NCBI GenBank assembly: GCA_034670405.1
Contig: JAXDDX010000023.1
Location: forward strand, 4,797,501-4,861,500
Origin: Hoplostethus atlanticus
Lineage: Eukaryota > Chordata > Actinopteri > Trachichthyiformes > Trachichthyidae
Reading direction: 5' to 3'
Length of the DNA: 64,000 nt
The notes below the pieces were generated by a model. That model saw only the letters and a program-made list of their open reading frames with translations, ran no database searches and was not told the origin of the DNA. The position numbers and the translations under genes were made by a program. Below, piece by piece: positions 1 through 12,245 of this stretch. Numbering within the stretch: position 1 is the stretch's first letter; each line of letters opens with the position of its first letter.

Positions 1-234
1 AGCAACCGGCAGAAGAAAGTTGTTGGTGTAACTTTGCTGCGGGGTTGTTGTTTCTCCTTGATGTCATCCGTCGCCACCCCAGTGACGCAGTGGGTCAACA
101 TCCCAGACAGGCCAACATGCTGCTACCGCTATGAACACATGATCAGGGAGAGGCCTAATAAAGAGCTAATATGGAGGCTCACACACACACACACACACAT
201 GGTGACATGATAGATGCACAGGGGTTCCCAGGCC

Positions 235-246
235 GTGTGTGTGCGT

Positions 247-284
<38 letters not shown>
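235..284 (+). repeat. GT microsatellite with GC interruptions
   Basis: 50 bases of GT with three gtgc interruptions near the 5' end. Confidence 0.9.
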
Positions 285-2296
285 CAGTCACAGGTCCCAG
301 TGGTTTAATTATTTAGGCTGTATTAAATCTTCATTTCCACAGCCCTCACAGTCGGCCTCCTAATGGAGAACACAGATGAATATTGTATTTACACCATCAA
401 CCCTCGACTGTGTGTGTGAGTCAGGGAGAGAGAGAGAGAGGGGGAGAAAGAGAGAGAGAGAGAGAGATAAATGCGGAGTCACTGAGAGAAAGAGAGATGA
501 AGGTAGTTGAAGAAAGATGAATAACAGTGCAAAGTGAGCTGAGGGGGGAAAGAAGTGCAGGGAGAGCAATGAAGGAGAGAGAGAGAGCGATTGAGGAACG
601 GCGAGCGCCTCCCGAAAAGGGGGAGGCAGCGAGAGGGGAGAGGAAGCAGGCGGTCCCGTAGCTAGCTTTCCGTCATGTCGGCATTTCACCGTGCTGTTGT
701 ACCAAAGTGGCCTGCACTGATTCTTATTCCAACCTCCATTTACCAGACACACAGGAGCTGCATGCAGGTGGACTCTGCTGGTGCTGCCTCAGTTAGCATC
801 AATACATCAGCTCTTCATTTTATCACTTTCTAATTACAGGTTTACTTTTTAACAACATTTAATTTTGAGGAAAATCTGAGATTAAGGAGAGAGGTATTAC
901 ATTAGGGAGACATTCACAGTTGGAAGAAAGCCAAATAAGGCTTCCCTGCCATGAAGTGTGTGGTTGCACCAACACGTATGACTGGCAGTAGTGTTGTTTT
1001 CTTTCCTTATATTGTATTGCATTACTTTGGTGATGGATATCCGCTCTTAAATGAATCCGGAACGTTTGTTTCTTTATTGTGGTTATTAAATTCAGTTGGA
1101 GGTAGATTCCCTGGTGCAGATGGAGGAGTGTTAAGTGCTCAACACGGTGTGGTAGATCAGCATGTTGTCAGACTGGAGAGACTGTATGTTTTGTTGTTGT
1201 TGTTTACGGTGGCATAAATCAGCACGTCGCTGGGCTCGTTCATCTGGTTTCTATGTTGTTTCCTGCTGAATGCTGGTGGTACCCTTGTTTACTGTAAATG
1301 ATCTATGTTCATTTGTGCTCAGGATACTGGATTAATCTCTAACATTGGGGGACGGAGGCCTTGATAAATGATGTCTTGTTTAACTCGGGAGTGGAAAGCC
1401 AAACACCAAGCAGAAGGATTGCATTGCAGATATGAGCATAGATGGTCCTGGTCCCCATCTGTTGGATAACCACATTAACTGTCCTTCGTCTATCCTAACA
1501 TTGAAAGATGGTGCTGTCTGCAGAGCAGGCCGATAGACAGCAGACAGCAGATAGCAGAGCACATCTACCTCTGAAATCAAGGTTTGTTTGAAAAGCTGAA
1601 AAGCACAAGGTTTGATCGGCGCTGACATATCTGGGTTAGAATGATCGCTGGGCGCCAGGCGCTCTCCCCCTTTTCTCTCTCTCTCATGAAAATCCATAAG
1701 GAAAAAAGACCCTCTGATTCAAGTGAATAGATATGCACACGTTCCTGCTTTTCATTGTTTTATAGCATGCTGTGTGTGTGTGTGTGTGTGTATAAGAGGA
1801 CATACATGCAAGTAGAAGCAGCTGAGCTCCTGTGCTGTGAGACTTTGATAATCCATTCTGAATAACATTTATGACACACTCCCGTCATCGCTCTATAATT
1901 CAAACCCTCTCTCATTCCTCCACACTCCTCTTTCCCCATTTATTCCTCATCTCTCTCTCTCTCTCTCTCTCTCTCCCTCCATCTCTTCCTCCCTGCCTCA
2001 CTCTTTCGTGAGGAAACGAAGGGAGTGGGCGGACAATCTCACAGTTCCTTTCAAGGTTCAAAGTCCCTTTGCTTCCTCCGCTTCCCTCGCTCCCACACTC
2101 CTCAGCATGTTGCTGCCTTATTAAATTGTTCCACTCTTTCTCCCTCTACCTCTCCCTCTCTTTCTTTCTATCTTTCTATTCCCTCCTCTGTCTCTCTGTC
2201 TCTCTCTCTCTCTGTCTCTCCCCTCAACTGCATCTGGTTGGTCACAGAATATCCTCTTGTTATCTACCTGCTAATGAGCCTGCCTCAGCCGATGTG

Positions 2297-2336
<40 letters not shown>

Positions 2337-2669
2337 GGTATGCACCATACCCTGAAGTTTACATAGATCACTTATATTCATACCTATTTATATGTACATG
2401 TACTGTGTTACATATAGTGATCAAATAGTGTATATAAGCGTGTACAGTTGCTCATGTATATTTGTACGTGCACATCTAGTGCATGTGATCATCTATGAGC
2501 TTGTAAACACACTGTGTGATCGTTAAATGTGACACGTGAGGAAAAAGCCCAGAAAAGTAATTCCAAACAAGGAGCCACACACAGATTCACTCCATCTTTA
2601 TTGGAATTGATTTAATGGCACCTTTACTTCCCTCCCCCCGTCCCTATGGCTGCTGTGAGGCCCTGTGAT

Positions 2670-2705
<36 letters not shown>

Positions 2706-2875
2706 CCAATTAAGTGTGTTGGCCGTTGTGCTGATTCCCAACAAACACATGGTAGCGTGCTCACAGAAGCCCTGCTCTCACCATGTCACCACCACAGTGT
2801 TAGTACCAGCTCTAGGTATTAGTACTTTGATACCACACACAGCAGACACATGATACAGGGACTATCTGGTTCTGG

Positions 2876-3294
2876 TAGGGCTGCACCATTATGGCAAAAT
2901 GATAATCCTCATTGTTTGCTAAATATTGTGGTCACGATTGTCTGTATATTTTCACAATTTTCAGTGCAGTGTTCAAATAATAAATAAGTACTATAAATAA
3001 GTACTTGTTTGTTCATCTGGTTCTTCACATTGAGAGACAGGAGAAGGATCTCCTCCTCTAGCATCGGGCCGATCCATTCTTTTCCCACTTTGATCATCGC
3101 TACATCTTTCCCAACATGGTCTATGTAAGGTTTCTCTGTTCTCAGAGCCTTTTGGTCACACGGGTGCTGCACGGCAACGGGTGTGATTGATCATGTGTAA
3201 TGGAAGCGCTTGATATACCACACCGGAAATATAACAAACCCTTCAACATCGCCAAATAACATACATGATTATCAAGATGAATTGTGCAGGCGTA
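2876..3294 (-). mobile_element. non-autonomous hAT-like DNA transposon
   Basis: About 420 bases bounded by imperfect inverted ends (TAGGGCTGCACCATT at 2876 against the reverse complement of 3280-3294, 12 of 15 matching) and by an eight-base target duplication, ggttctgg (2868-2875) and ggttctag (3295-3302). Eight-base duplications and the gggctgcac end are typical of fish hAT elements. On the - strand the interior reads a short peptide VGKEWIGPMLEEEILLLSLN shared with the copy in intron 15. Confidence 0.75.
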
Positions 3295-4869
3295 GGTTCT
3301 AGTTATCACTATATATATGATGGTATTGTTATGGTGTGATACTTACTAAGGCTTGCTTTGGGAGAGAAACACATTAATACAAGCTTTTGAGTTGAGAGCC
3401 ACCGTGACACCGAGCCATTTGTCAGTCTTTAGCCAGACGCGTCGCACCCTGAGTCTGAGTTACTTTGGATAAAACCTCCACCAGATAGCATAAATCATAC
3501 CAGCAGTGTTAAACAGGATAACAAGGCCTGGGAGGTGACATCTTTAGTTAGAGGCCACAAAGGGCTCTTTGGTTTCCTACGCCAGACCACTGTCACAAAG
3601 CCTGGGGGGCATGTAGACAGGCGGCGGGGGGGTCTTTGTCAGGTCCCTCACACACACACACACACACACACACCGCCTGTCTCCCCTCTTTGTACCAGTG
3701 CCCCCCCCACCCCCCTCCTATGTGACCATCCATGCCATCTCATCTCTCCCCCGGGCCCCCTGTATCGCTTTACTTCATTATTTAGCGTGTTATTTTTTCT
3801 ACTCCCTGATCTATAGTCCTCACATCACAGAGCCGGCTAATTAATAATGGATGGACTCGGGGGGGGGAGAATGGGGGAGGGGGGGTCCAGACACCCGCCT
3901 CATTACATATGTGTGGTGTTTTTGGAGCTTTATTAATTTATATCTCGTCAGGCTGCCGACGCCGTCACAACTCTTCTGGCTTTTTAATACATGTATTTAT
4001 TTTTATAGCTCTCGCCTGCGTCTCCGTCCTCCCCTCCACCCTCCCCTCCCTCCCTCCCCTCCCTCTTGATTTTAATCTCTCACCTTGCACATATTTGTAT
4101 TCAGATGCGCACACACACACACACACACACTCACTCGGCCTGCCGACTGTCTCATTATCTGCTCTCGGCGGATGTTAAAAGGTGTTTTGCTCACCTGCGA
4201 GTGAAGATTATCTCATCCGCCCCCCTGAACACTTGTTTTTTTTTCGTCTTGTCTATATTCTTTTTCATTTGGAGCGCTTGTGGAAAGACGTGGCGGCGTG
4301 GCAGACATCAGAGTGCATGACAAATGAAGCGGGGGATATTTTACAGCGGTGCCTGACCCAGAACGACAGCTGCTCTCCTGTGAGAAGACTCACGGCGACG
4401 CTCGATGGAAACCGGCATCCAGGGCGTCGGCAGTGAGCTGTAGCCCAATTTAGGTCAGGCGTTGTGAGACTGTAAGAACAACATCATTAGGAGTAACGGT
4501 CTTAGCTGAACGATAGCTTGCTACACTCTAAAAACCTAGCATGAAATAAAAATAAATGGGCACTTAAAATATGTATTGACTGGAAGGGAATCTGGAGTTA
4601 TTTCATCTTATCTGCATGCAGGAAATTGGCTCTCATGGACGTAATGAATACATCTTAATAACCCACATAGTTATTTATCCCCCTGCCGGTAACGTATGGG
4701 AGCCGGGACTCCCCGAACGCCGCGCTGGCCGGAGGCAGCAGAGCCGACAGCGGCATTTGAGGGAAAGCAAACAGAGAGGGGTAAGGAAAAGCCCTCTGGC
4801 AGCGTGGCATCGAGCAGAAGTAGGGGACTTGGACGACCGCCACCATAAACACACACTCTCTCTCTCTCT

Positions 4870-4904
<35 letters not shown>

Positions 4905-5396
4905 TTGGTCCAATCCAATCAGTGTGTGAGTTTATTTCTCAGTTAGCTGTGGGCCCTTTGTTTACCCGACTTGTCATCAGCTGGGCAGTCGTAAACAAAG
5001 AATTTCATACTTGGCGATGACATGTTCACTACGATGTGAACATCTGTTGGTGTTGGAAAACACACTTTTGAAAATGTCAAAACGCAAAGAAAATGATCAA
5101 ACTCTCAAATTAGAGCAGATGTTTTTGTGCAGTGCGCCGCTACGGCGAGACCATCTGCAGCGTGCATTCCTTCACATCCATCCTAGCTTAACTAGAAACG
5201 GTTCATCACGCTAGAGCTGGAGTCAGCCTTGTGATGGCGTGAGCTGCTGGTGTGCGCCACAGGAAGTCTTTGCCCAGGGGAATTGTGGGTAGAGAAGCAC
5301 TGACCCAGCCACTTTGCGGTCAACTCCTGAGTCACTCTCAGACACCTTCCTGTGCCAGCTCGCCTGATACCTGCAACAGGGCCTGATGCATGTACG

Positions 5397-5427
<31 letters not shown>

Positions 5428-6840
5428 CGGGTACGCACAGACAAAGGTCCACCTTCTTTTAACCTCATACATATGCACACACACATCACACACACACACA
5501 CACACACACCACTTCCTCCTCAGCTGGTCTTCCTGAAACCAACCGGATGGACTTTCACATCTGGTCCAGAAAACCGCAGCATCCGTCTTCACAGATGAAA
5601 CAAAAGAGGAGGGGAAAAAAACTCTTTCTCCCGGCTTCAAACGAATCCCCCGTTGAAGTATTGTTCCAGTGTACTCTGCACTTTGTAGCCCTAATGCCGG
5701 CTTTGAACTGTTTTGGCACCTGTCACCAATACTGATGAAATACTTTTTCTCTCCTTCTTCCTCTCCATTTCTCTTTCTCAAGCTCCCTTATTCCATTTCT
5801 CTGAAGCTCGCTTTGCATCCTTCTTTCCCTTACATCTTCTATCTCCCCCCTCACCCCCCCCCCCCCCCCCCCTTTTTTTTTCTCTCACCCCTCCTTTCCC
5901 TCGGTGGGAAGTAACGTGATCTCGTCTGTATGCAACATGATTTCTGCACTCTTGCAACATTTCATCCCATGAACTATTCCAGCACCATAACAGGAGTCAG
6001 ACCCACATATATAAAGACGGAGACACTATTCTACTTCCTGTCAGATGATTCACTCTTCTCTCCTGTACTTACCTGGTAACCAATCATTAGATAAAGGTCG
6101 ACAACTGTTCCAGACAGATGTGCTTAACTGCGCTTCTCTTCCCACACTATTCTCACTTATCCCTGTATACTGCCACCACAGCTATATTAGGTCCCTTTTA
6201 TCCGCTGTTTGTCCCGAGCTGTACCTCGAGGTGACCGTGCATTAGCTAGACAGGGGAGAGGATGAAGGGAAGTGGATGCTATAAGGAAAGATGAGTGCCA
6301 GAATAAAGGACAAGCAGACAGCCGGGCCGACGTAAAGTCGATAGGGGGCGGATGAATAAAACATGGGTTAGCAGCAGCCTGCGCTAGGGGCTACGCTAGC
6401 TTCTGACACACTGTGTTCTGCAAGTTAGCTTTGCCACAGCTTTAGCGGCATGATGCTGAAGTGCCACAGTGTTAAAACCCTCTGCTAAACATAAAAATTC
6501 ACCCAGCATCACTTTAGATTTTTATTGCATTTGAGCAAAGAGAGTGAGAGCCTTGGACGCCGCGAGCCCACAGCTTTTGACACGAGCATCCCTGTTTCTG
6601 AGTCAGGACTTCAAGCGCCACTGGTGCAAATCAATCTCTCCTTTTCTCTCTCCCTCCCTCTCTCTCTCTCCCTCTCCCTCTATATCTCTCTCTCCCACAT
6701 CAATTTTCAGGCCTTGTCTGAGGCTCCAGGCAATTAATTAAGTGGGATGTTGTCGGGGAGCTCGGTGTGTTGCGTGGTGTGAAACGCAGCCCATTCACTC
6801 CTGATGTGACTGGATCAAACTCTGACTGTAGGCTGGAGAG

Positions 6841-6864
6841 ATGGATGGATGGATGGATGGATGG
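6841..6864 (+). repeat. ATGG tetranucleotide repeat
   Basis: Six perfect ATGG units. Confidence 0.95.
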
Positions 6865-8101
6865 AGGTGTAGAAAGAACCAGGTCTCCCTTTCTCTCTCT
6901 CTTCCAGTCTAACATGCCCTCTCACCACACTTCTTCTGTTTCTCTCGTCTCTCACCTGTTCTTCATTTCTCGTTTTGAACCTCTCTCTTCTGCCAGATCT
7001 CTCTCTCTTTCCTCTCCTCCATGAACACCTTTGACTTCTTCTCTCCGTCCCCTATTAAACTCACCCCTTCCACTCCCTCTGTCTTCTGTTCCATCCTATC
7101 TCCTTAAGCTCTCTCTCTCTCTCTCGTTTCCTTCCTCCCTAGATCAACTTCTCCCTCCGTTTTTCCTCTCCCTTGCTTTCTCTCACACCCTTTTCCCTCT
7201 CTCCCTTAATTAACCTCTGCATCTTCCTCCCTTCACCTCTCCCTATCGCATCCCCTCCTTCTCAGCCATCCGTTTGCCTCCCCCTCCTCCCTCCCTCCCT
7301 CCCTCCCTCTCTCCAGTTGATTATATACCATGTTGTCAGCAGCCTGCTTCTTCCTATAGTATTCCCTGTTCTCATTATGTGTGTGTGATCAGACGCACAA
7401 GGCCAGGGCTAAGCAGGCTAATGAACAAACCCCGGCATTGTGTTCGGGTCCCCGGGGACACGCCGCAGCTTCTAATGTACAACAGCTTAGAGTGGTGGTG
7501 GGGGGGAGATCACCGTCGGAGAGTCAGCTATCTGCTAGAAGGAGAAACTAAAATGACAAGTGGAGGGTTGGGCGGTGCAGTGAATATTTTACAAGGATCT
7601 GGTTGATGTTTTTCCGTTTCTAAGTGGGGGGGGAAGATGTGTCACCATGTGTTGTTGCATCCCGTCACTCTGGCTGGCTGGGACGTCTGCATCGCCTCCT
7701 GGTTTTCTACTATGCTATTAAAGCAAGGAGGAACTTGAAAGCTGTGCGGGGAGGGAGGGTGTTAAAGATGGAGGTTTCTAACAGGTTAAATGTTGGTTAG
7801 TACGATGAAGGTTATGTGAGGTGCAGCAGTGATCGGTGAAGGAGCCCAGTGCTCTGACCTGGTTTTCCAAAGCCTCCCTTTTTCACATGAAATAGTCCGG
7901 GTCTGACATAACGACATGATCTAACGTTCATTTCATCTTACATGTGCTGCGGGGCTTTTGTGGTGTGAGTCACTTAATAGTGTCTGTAGGTCATTAAATG
8001 TGTGATATGTCAGGAGTGATCTGGTTAGTCATGCTCTTGGCTCCAACAGTACAGTACAGGGTTGGGTTAGATCCACCCAAGGCTTTAACTCATGTTGTAT
8101 A

Positions 8102-8104
<3 letters not shown>

Positions 8105-8174
<70 letters not shown>
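8105..8174 (+). repeat. TC microsatellite, 35 units
   Basis: Uninterrupted over 70 bases. Confidence 0.97.
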
Positions 8175-8177
<3 letters not shown>

Positions 8178-8251
8178 GATTCCCAGTGTTGACGAGGTTT
8201 GCATTCCTGCCAAAGTGTGGCATAAACACTGTAATGACATCACTTGTTCCT

Positions 8252-8282
<31 letters not shown>

Positions 8283-8713
8283 TACATATATATACATACC
8301 CAGGACACATTATGCAAGTGGACTGTCATGTCCTGGTTCAATAAAGTGAACACACACACACACACACAACCATGCATGCAACTGCAGTGTGAAACTCCAT
8401 CCATGCAAACACATCTTTCACAAGACGACACACACACACCTTCTCTCCCACGCCCTCCAGGCCTGTGTTCTCCAGTGAGGTGAGCCAGTGGACGGCCTGT
8501 TTCCAGATGATCTAAACAAGACTGTCAACTCTGGCCCATATCACTGACCCACACACACACACACACACACGAGCTCATTACTGCTTCGCTCCACACATGG
8601 ACATAATACACTCGAGCGTATCTTCCTGCCATAACAATCCAGCACTGTTGTTATGAGAGCAGCGTTTCATGGGGTAAAGAATATTGTTTGAACTTGGTAT
8701 GAAACTCCCTGTA

Positions 8714-8716
<3 letters not shown>

Positions 8717-8777
<61 letters not shown>
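8717..8777 (+). repeat. TC microsatellite, about 30 units
   Basis: Uninterrupted, then continues as an imperfect GTCTCTCT array to about 8797. Confidence 0.97.
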
Positions 8778-8785
<8 letters not shown>

Positions 8786-9097
8786 GTCTCTGTCTCGAGG
8801 GTTGTGATGTTGCAAGGCTAATGGAAGTGTGTCGCACAAGCCCCATCACACGTGCGGACACAATGCGTCACAACCCACTTCTTGAGTTTGACTTCTCGAG
8901 TGTTTTGTAGCAAAGCTGGCGTGTCATCAAACGGCTGGCTCTTGTCCTTCCTCTCTTTCTCTTTCATCCCCTCTTTTCTTATCTCTTTCTCCTTTCCCTC
9001 TGAGTTCAATGAACAAACTCTCTCTTTCTTCTTCAACACTCTCCCATCTCCCACTCTCTAACCAGTCTCTCTCTCTCCTTGTCTTTCTCCCGTGCAG

Positions 9098-9298
9098 GAC
9101 TGCCCCCAGATCCTGCCCTCCACCCAGATCTACATCCCCGTGGGGGTGACCAAGCCCATCACCCTCGCCGCTAAGAACCTGCCCCAGCCCCAGTCGGGAC
9201 AGAGGAACTACGAATGTGTCTTCCACATCCAGGGGGAGACCCACAGTGTCACCGCCCTTCGCTTCAACAGCACCTCCATCCAGTGCCAGAAAACCTCG
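9098..9298 (+). CDS. plxna1: plexin-A1 window exon 1 (IPT2, first part)
   Basis: 67 codons, phase 0 at both ends. It opens [17 protein letters not shown] and includes [18 protein letters not shown], a near-invariant plexin-A signature lying between PSI2 and PSI3. By the ten-domain ectodomain scheme this is the second IPT domain. FNSTS contains an N-glycosylation sequon, consistent with an extracellular position. The acceptor is a pyrimidine tract ending gtgcag and the donor is gtgagt. It lies about 700 residues into a typical plexin-A1, so everything 5' of it is outside the window. Assignment to plexin-A is very secure. Confidence 0.96.
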
Positions 9299-9501
9299 GT
9301 GAGTTAGGAGGAATAAGGAATGATAAGGTTGTTGCTGTTGTTGGTATCAGGAGGACGTTGGTGAGTGGAGGTTGACGATCAAGGGTAATGAGAAACTAGC
9401 TGGATGCCATTTTGGTTCTGGTATTGGCAAAGAACACAGTATAGATGATGCATAGCGCAATTTGCAGGTTAATGTTAAAGTGTAGCGGCAAATAAAAACT
9501 A

Positions 9502-9526
9502 TATAGTGACTTTTTTAGTCACTATA
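9502..9526. repeat. perfect inverted repeat, 10-base stem
   Basis: tatagtgact and agtcactata separated by five T. Isolated hairpin in intron 1; function unknown. Confidence 0.8.
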
Positions 9527-9938
9527 AAACCTCTTGGGTCAACTTGTCGAGCTGTTGAGGAAGGATAGAAGATACTTATGATGTAGTTTAGGTCAGAGGC
9601 ACAGCCATTTAGTGCCATTGGTCTTACCTGGTTACTAAATCATGAGCCCAGTGAGGACATTGACTTGGTCAGAGTTTAAATAATGACCTCCCACTGCTAA
9701 CGACCACTCTGTCCAGTAACATGCTCTCTGTCCTGATAGATCACCGTGCACTGGCTCGCTCTCAATCTAGACAAATGGCCCGGTTGGGATCTTCCGCATC
9801 GAACGTAATCGTTGCCAATTAGATATCGACGTCGACAGACTTCACCTAGATGTTACTGTGTTGATCACGCTTCATTACATACCAAAGGACCGAGGGAAAT
9901 AACGCAGTAATCTGATTACTGGTCCAGGTAATACATCA

Positions 9939-10110
9939 TGACCTCTGCCAAGGTTTCCACCCCTGGTAGTTTGTTAGTCTAGCTGTCAACGGGATATTTC
10001 AAAAACGTCCATGAAATTTGTACAGATTGGCCTTGGGCTAAGGAACAATTGATTCGATTTTGGTGGTGATATGGATCTGGGATTTCTGAGATGATAGGTT
10101 TTTAGCCTGT
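9939..10110 (+). repeat. old dispersed repeat (unassigned family)
   Basis: Contains the ordered blocks gacctctgccaagg, tccatgaaatttg, gggctaaggaacaatt and gattttggtggtgatatgga, which I recognise as wording of a repeat spread through many animal genomes. I cannot name the family or its ends. A single copy is seen here. Confidence 0.45.
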
Positions 10111-10775
10111 AACAAGGGACAAAAGAGATTTGTAGGGTTAAGAAATCAGTTGATAGGAATGATGTCTTTGGGTGTAACAGCAAGATGGAGATTTTGAGTG
10201 TAGCTGTAGCTGGGCTGGTGGGGATGCAGAGCAGTGGGTGTCAGATTAAGGTGCCTAAGAATGTTTTTTGCAGGAGTTTTCAGAACAGAAATTCTGTTTG
10301 TGAGTGTGTGTCTGTATGGGTGTGTATATTTGGAGGATTTACAGGTTGGTAGAGGTATGTGTGTGCGTGTGCCTGTGTATGTGTGTTGAAATATGGTTGT
10401 GTGTATGTGTGTGTGTGTGTTTGTGAGTCTTCAAACTAGCGTGACAGATAAGAGGTAGCTAAGGTTGCGCTTCACTGAGGCTGAAAATGTGAAGAGGAAG
10501 TGTGTCTGAACCTAGTTGGGAGCGGATTGATCATGTTTACACCTTGACTCCATACCTCCATACCTCTCACTCGCTCTGCCCGTAGAACTCATCTTCTTCT
10601 CCGTCTGACATACTTTCTCCTCCTTACTCTCTGCCTCTCCCTCTTCTCTCAAACACTCACTTCTCTGCTGCTAGCTTCCCTCCCCGTATATATATATTTC
10701 TCTATGTCAAGGTGCAGTGCAACACCGTGATGAGAGCTGGTGTTATTGATTTGGTTTTAGATGAGGATGCTGCAG

Positions 10776-10822
10776 CTGTCACATGCTGTAACATGTCAAA
10801 CATGGTAGCTGACATGTGACAG
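10776..10822. repeat. nested inverted repeats
   Basis: ctgtcacatg (10776-10785) pairs with catgtgacag (10813-10822); inside, acatgtca (10791-10798) pairs with tgacatgt (10810-10817). The two stems overlap on the 3' side and so exclude each other. Confidence 0.7.
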
Positions 10823-11937
10823 TAACAGACGTAGACGCCTTCCGTGTTTGACTAATTAGCTTTAGCACCTTGAAGCGCTAACAATATCCAATTACCAATA
10901 GCCGTGGGTTTATCCATCCATGTAGACATGACTAGACACACATGTGTAGCATTTCCCAACAGCAGTCTTTGCTTAGCTGCATAGCTTGCTGGCTAACCAC
11001 TGTGACAGCTAACATAGCCGTCTGACTCTGTCTGTATTGACAGGCAGTCGTTAGGTGCTGGGATGCGCTAGCCAGTCGTTTGTGAAGGCAGGGCTAATTA
11101 GCTAGCGATAGGGCTGTCTCTCCACAGAGATGTCTGTTTATTGACTGTTTATTGTAGCAGCAAGCCAGTGCTAATCAGCAGCACAGCCCGGGCCCAGCCA
11201 AAAGCTGGATTTCTCCATTTGATGCCCACAAAGCAGACATGCTAGCAGCAATTAGCCTCGAGCTGTCAGCGCTTAGCCGTTTTTAGCAATTAGCTGTGCG
11301 GTCTTGACCGCTCGGTCAGATATCGATGCGACGTGTACATTGAGTCTACATGAGGGCTTGGTTAGATTCAGTGGATGAAAAAGGTGCCAGCTGTATGAAG
11401 TTGCTATTAAAGCATAATTCATCCATGCTTGAGCTTATGAGTATAATTATGTGTCATGAATTATTAGGATGAGAGTCTTATTATAGCACCGGAGCAGTAT
11501 TTCAAAAGAATGAGCATCTCAAATATTAGTTTATCCATTTTTAGACCTTCATATCTCTACTTTTCATGGACAGCCTTCCATGTTTGTTCCTACGCTGACC
11601 GTGTTCAGCTCCGTCTCAATGAATCATGTATGATTCAATGATTCTGCTATGCTGCAGACACACTGCTGCCTGGGTGCATAGGCATGGCGCTGTGGGGGTT
11701 AATCAATGTCTCTGTGCATGTGTGCACATGTGCATCCTTCAATATGCCCAAGGCTATGTATTCCATTGTGTGTGTGTGTGTGGTCCCATTATACCAACAG
11801 CTATTGTACAGAGACTGTTGGGGGTTTTGCTAATCAATGGGATAAACACACAGGTGTTAATCCTCAGTTTAGCCTTGTGTTTGAGATACACACAAGTGTT
11901 TACCACTGTGTCAAACTGACACATACACTCACATATT

Positions 11938-12245
11938 GTAGGAAAGGGGAAGGGAAGATTGTGGAGTGAATTCATATCAGTTCATATCAAGTAATGGAGG
12001 AGAGGGGAGGAGAAGAGAGCAGAGGAAAAGATAAATGTAGAGGAGTTGAGGGAAGATGAAAGGAGGATAGAAAAGAAGAGAGGAGGAGAAGAAACCATAC
12101 CAGGATAGAAGAGGCAAGATGGGTATAGGGAAATTGTAGTGTAGTAGACAAGTTGAGGTGAGATGAATGGAGAAAAGTGAGAAGGGGAGTGATATATTGA
12201 AGAGAACAAAGAAAGGAAGACGTGAGAGGGTATGAGGGAGAAAGT
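11938..12245 (+). other. purine-rich tract in intron 1
   Basis: About 300 bases in which A and G strongly predominate on the + strand, made of irregular gagga/aggag units rather than a perfect array. Not coding. Confidence 0.8.

Larger units (their letters stand above)
1..9097 (+). other. upstream intron (partial), no exon seen
   Basis: The acceptor at 9096-9097 closes this stretch, so its 3' part is plexin intron; the donor lies outside the window. No plexin-like exon was found by reading the open frames. It holds microsatellites at 180-199 (CA), 235-284 (GT), 427-468 (GA), 1771-1791 (TG), 1951-1974 (CT), 2301-2331 (CA), 2672-2704 (CA), 3649-3673 (CA), 4110-4131 (CA), 4874-4902 (CA), 5397-5425 (CA), 5487-5509 (CA), 8105-8174 (TC), 8252-8279 (CA), 8350-8369 (CA), 8550-8570 (CA) and 8717-8777 (TC). 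It also has a C run followed by a T run at 5854-5881, a hAT element at 2876-3294, and a pyrimidine-rich block at about 6890-7320. An AT-rich unique stretch at about 3890-4080 may be conserved noncoding DNA. Confidence 0.8.

Noticed and set aside
2025-2428. Overlapping open frames of about 115 codons over CT and CA arrays
   Set aside because: The peptides are runs of Ser/Leu and Thr/His from microsatellites; no family match or splice context. The same holds for most open frames made of Cys/Val, Arg/Glu or His/Thr runs across the window.
2909-3172. 87-codon - strand frame as a host gene
   Set aside because: It lies inside the hAT-like element and its peptide recurs in the second copy, so it is transposon-derived.
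4616-5020. 134-codon open frame upstream of the plexin exons
   Set aside because: No recognisable domain, ends in a CT/CA array, and shares no plexin sequence.
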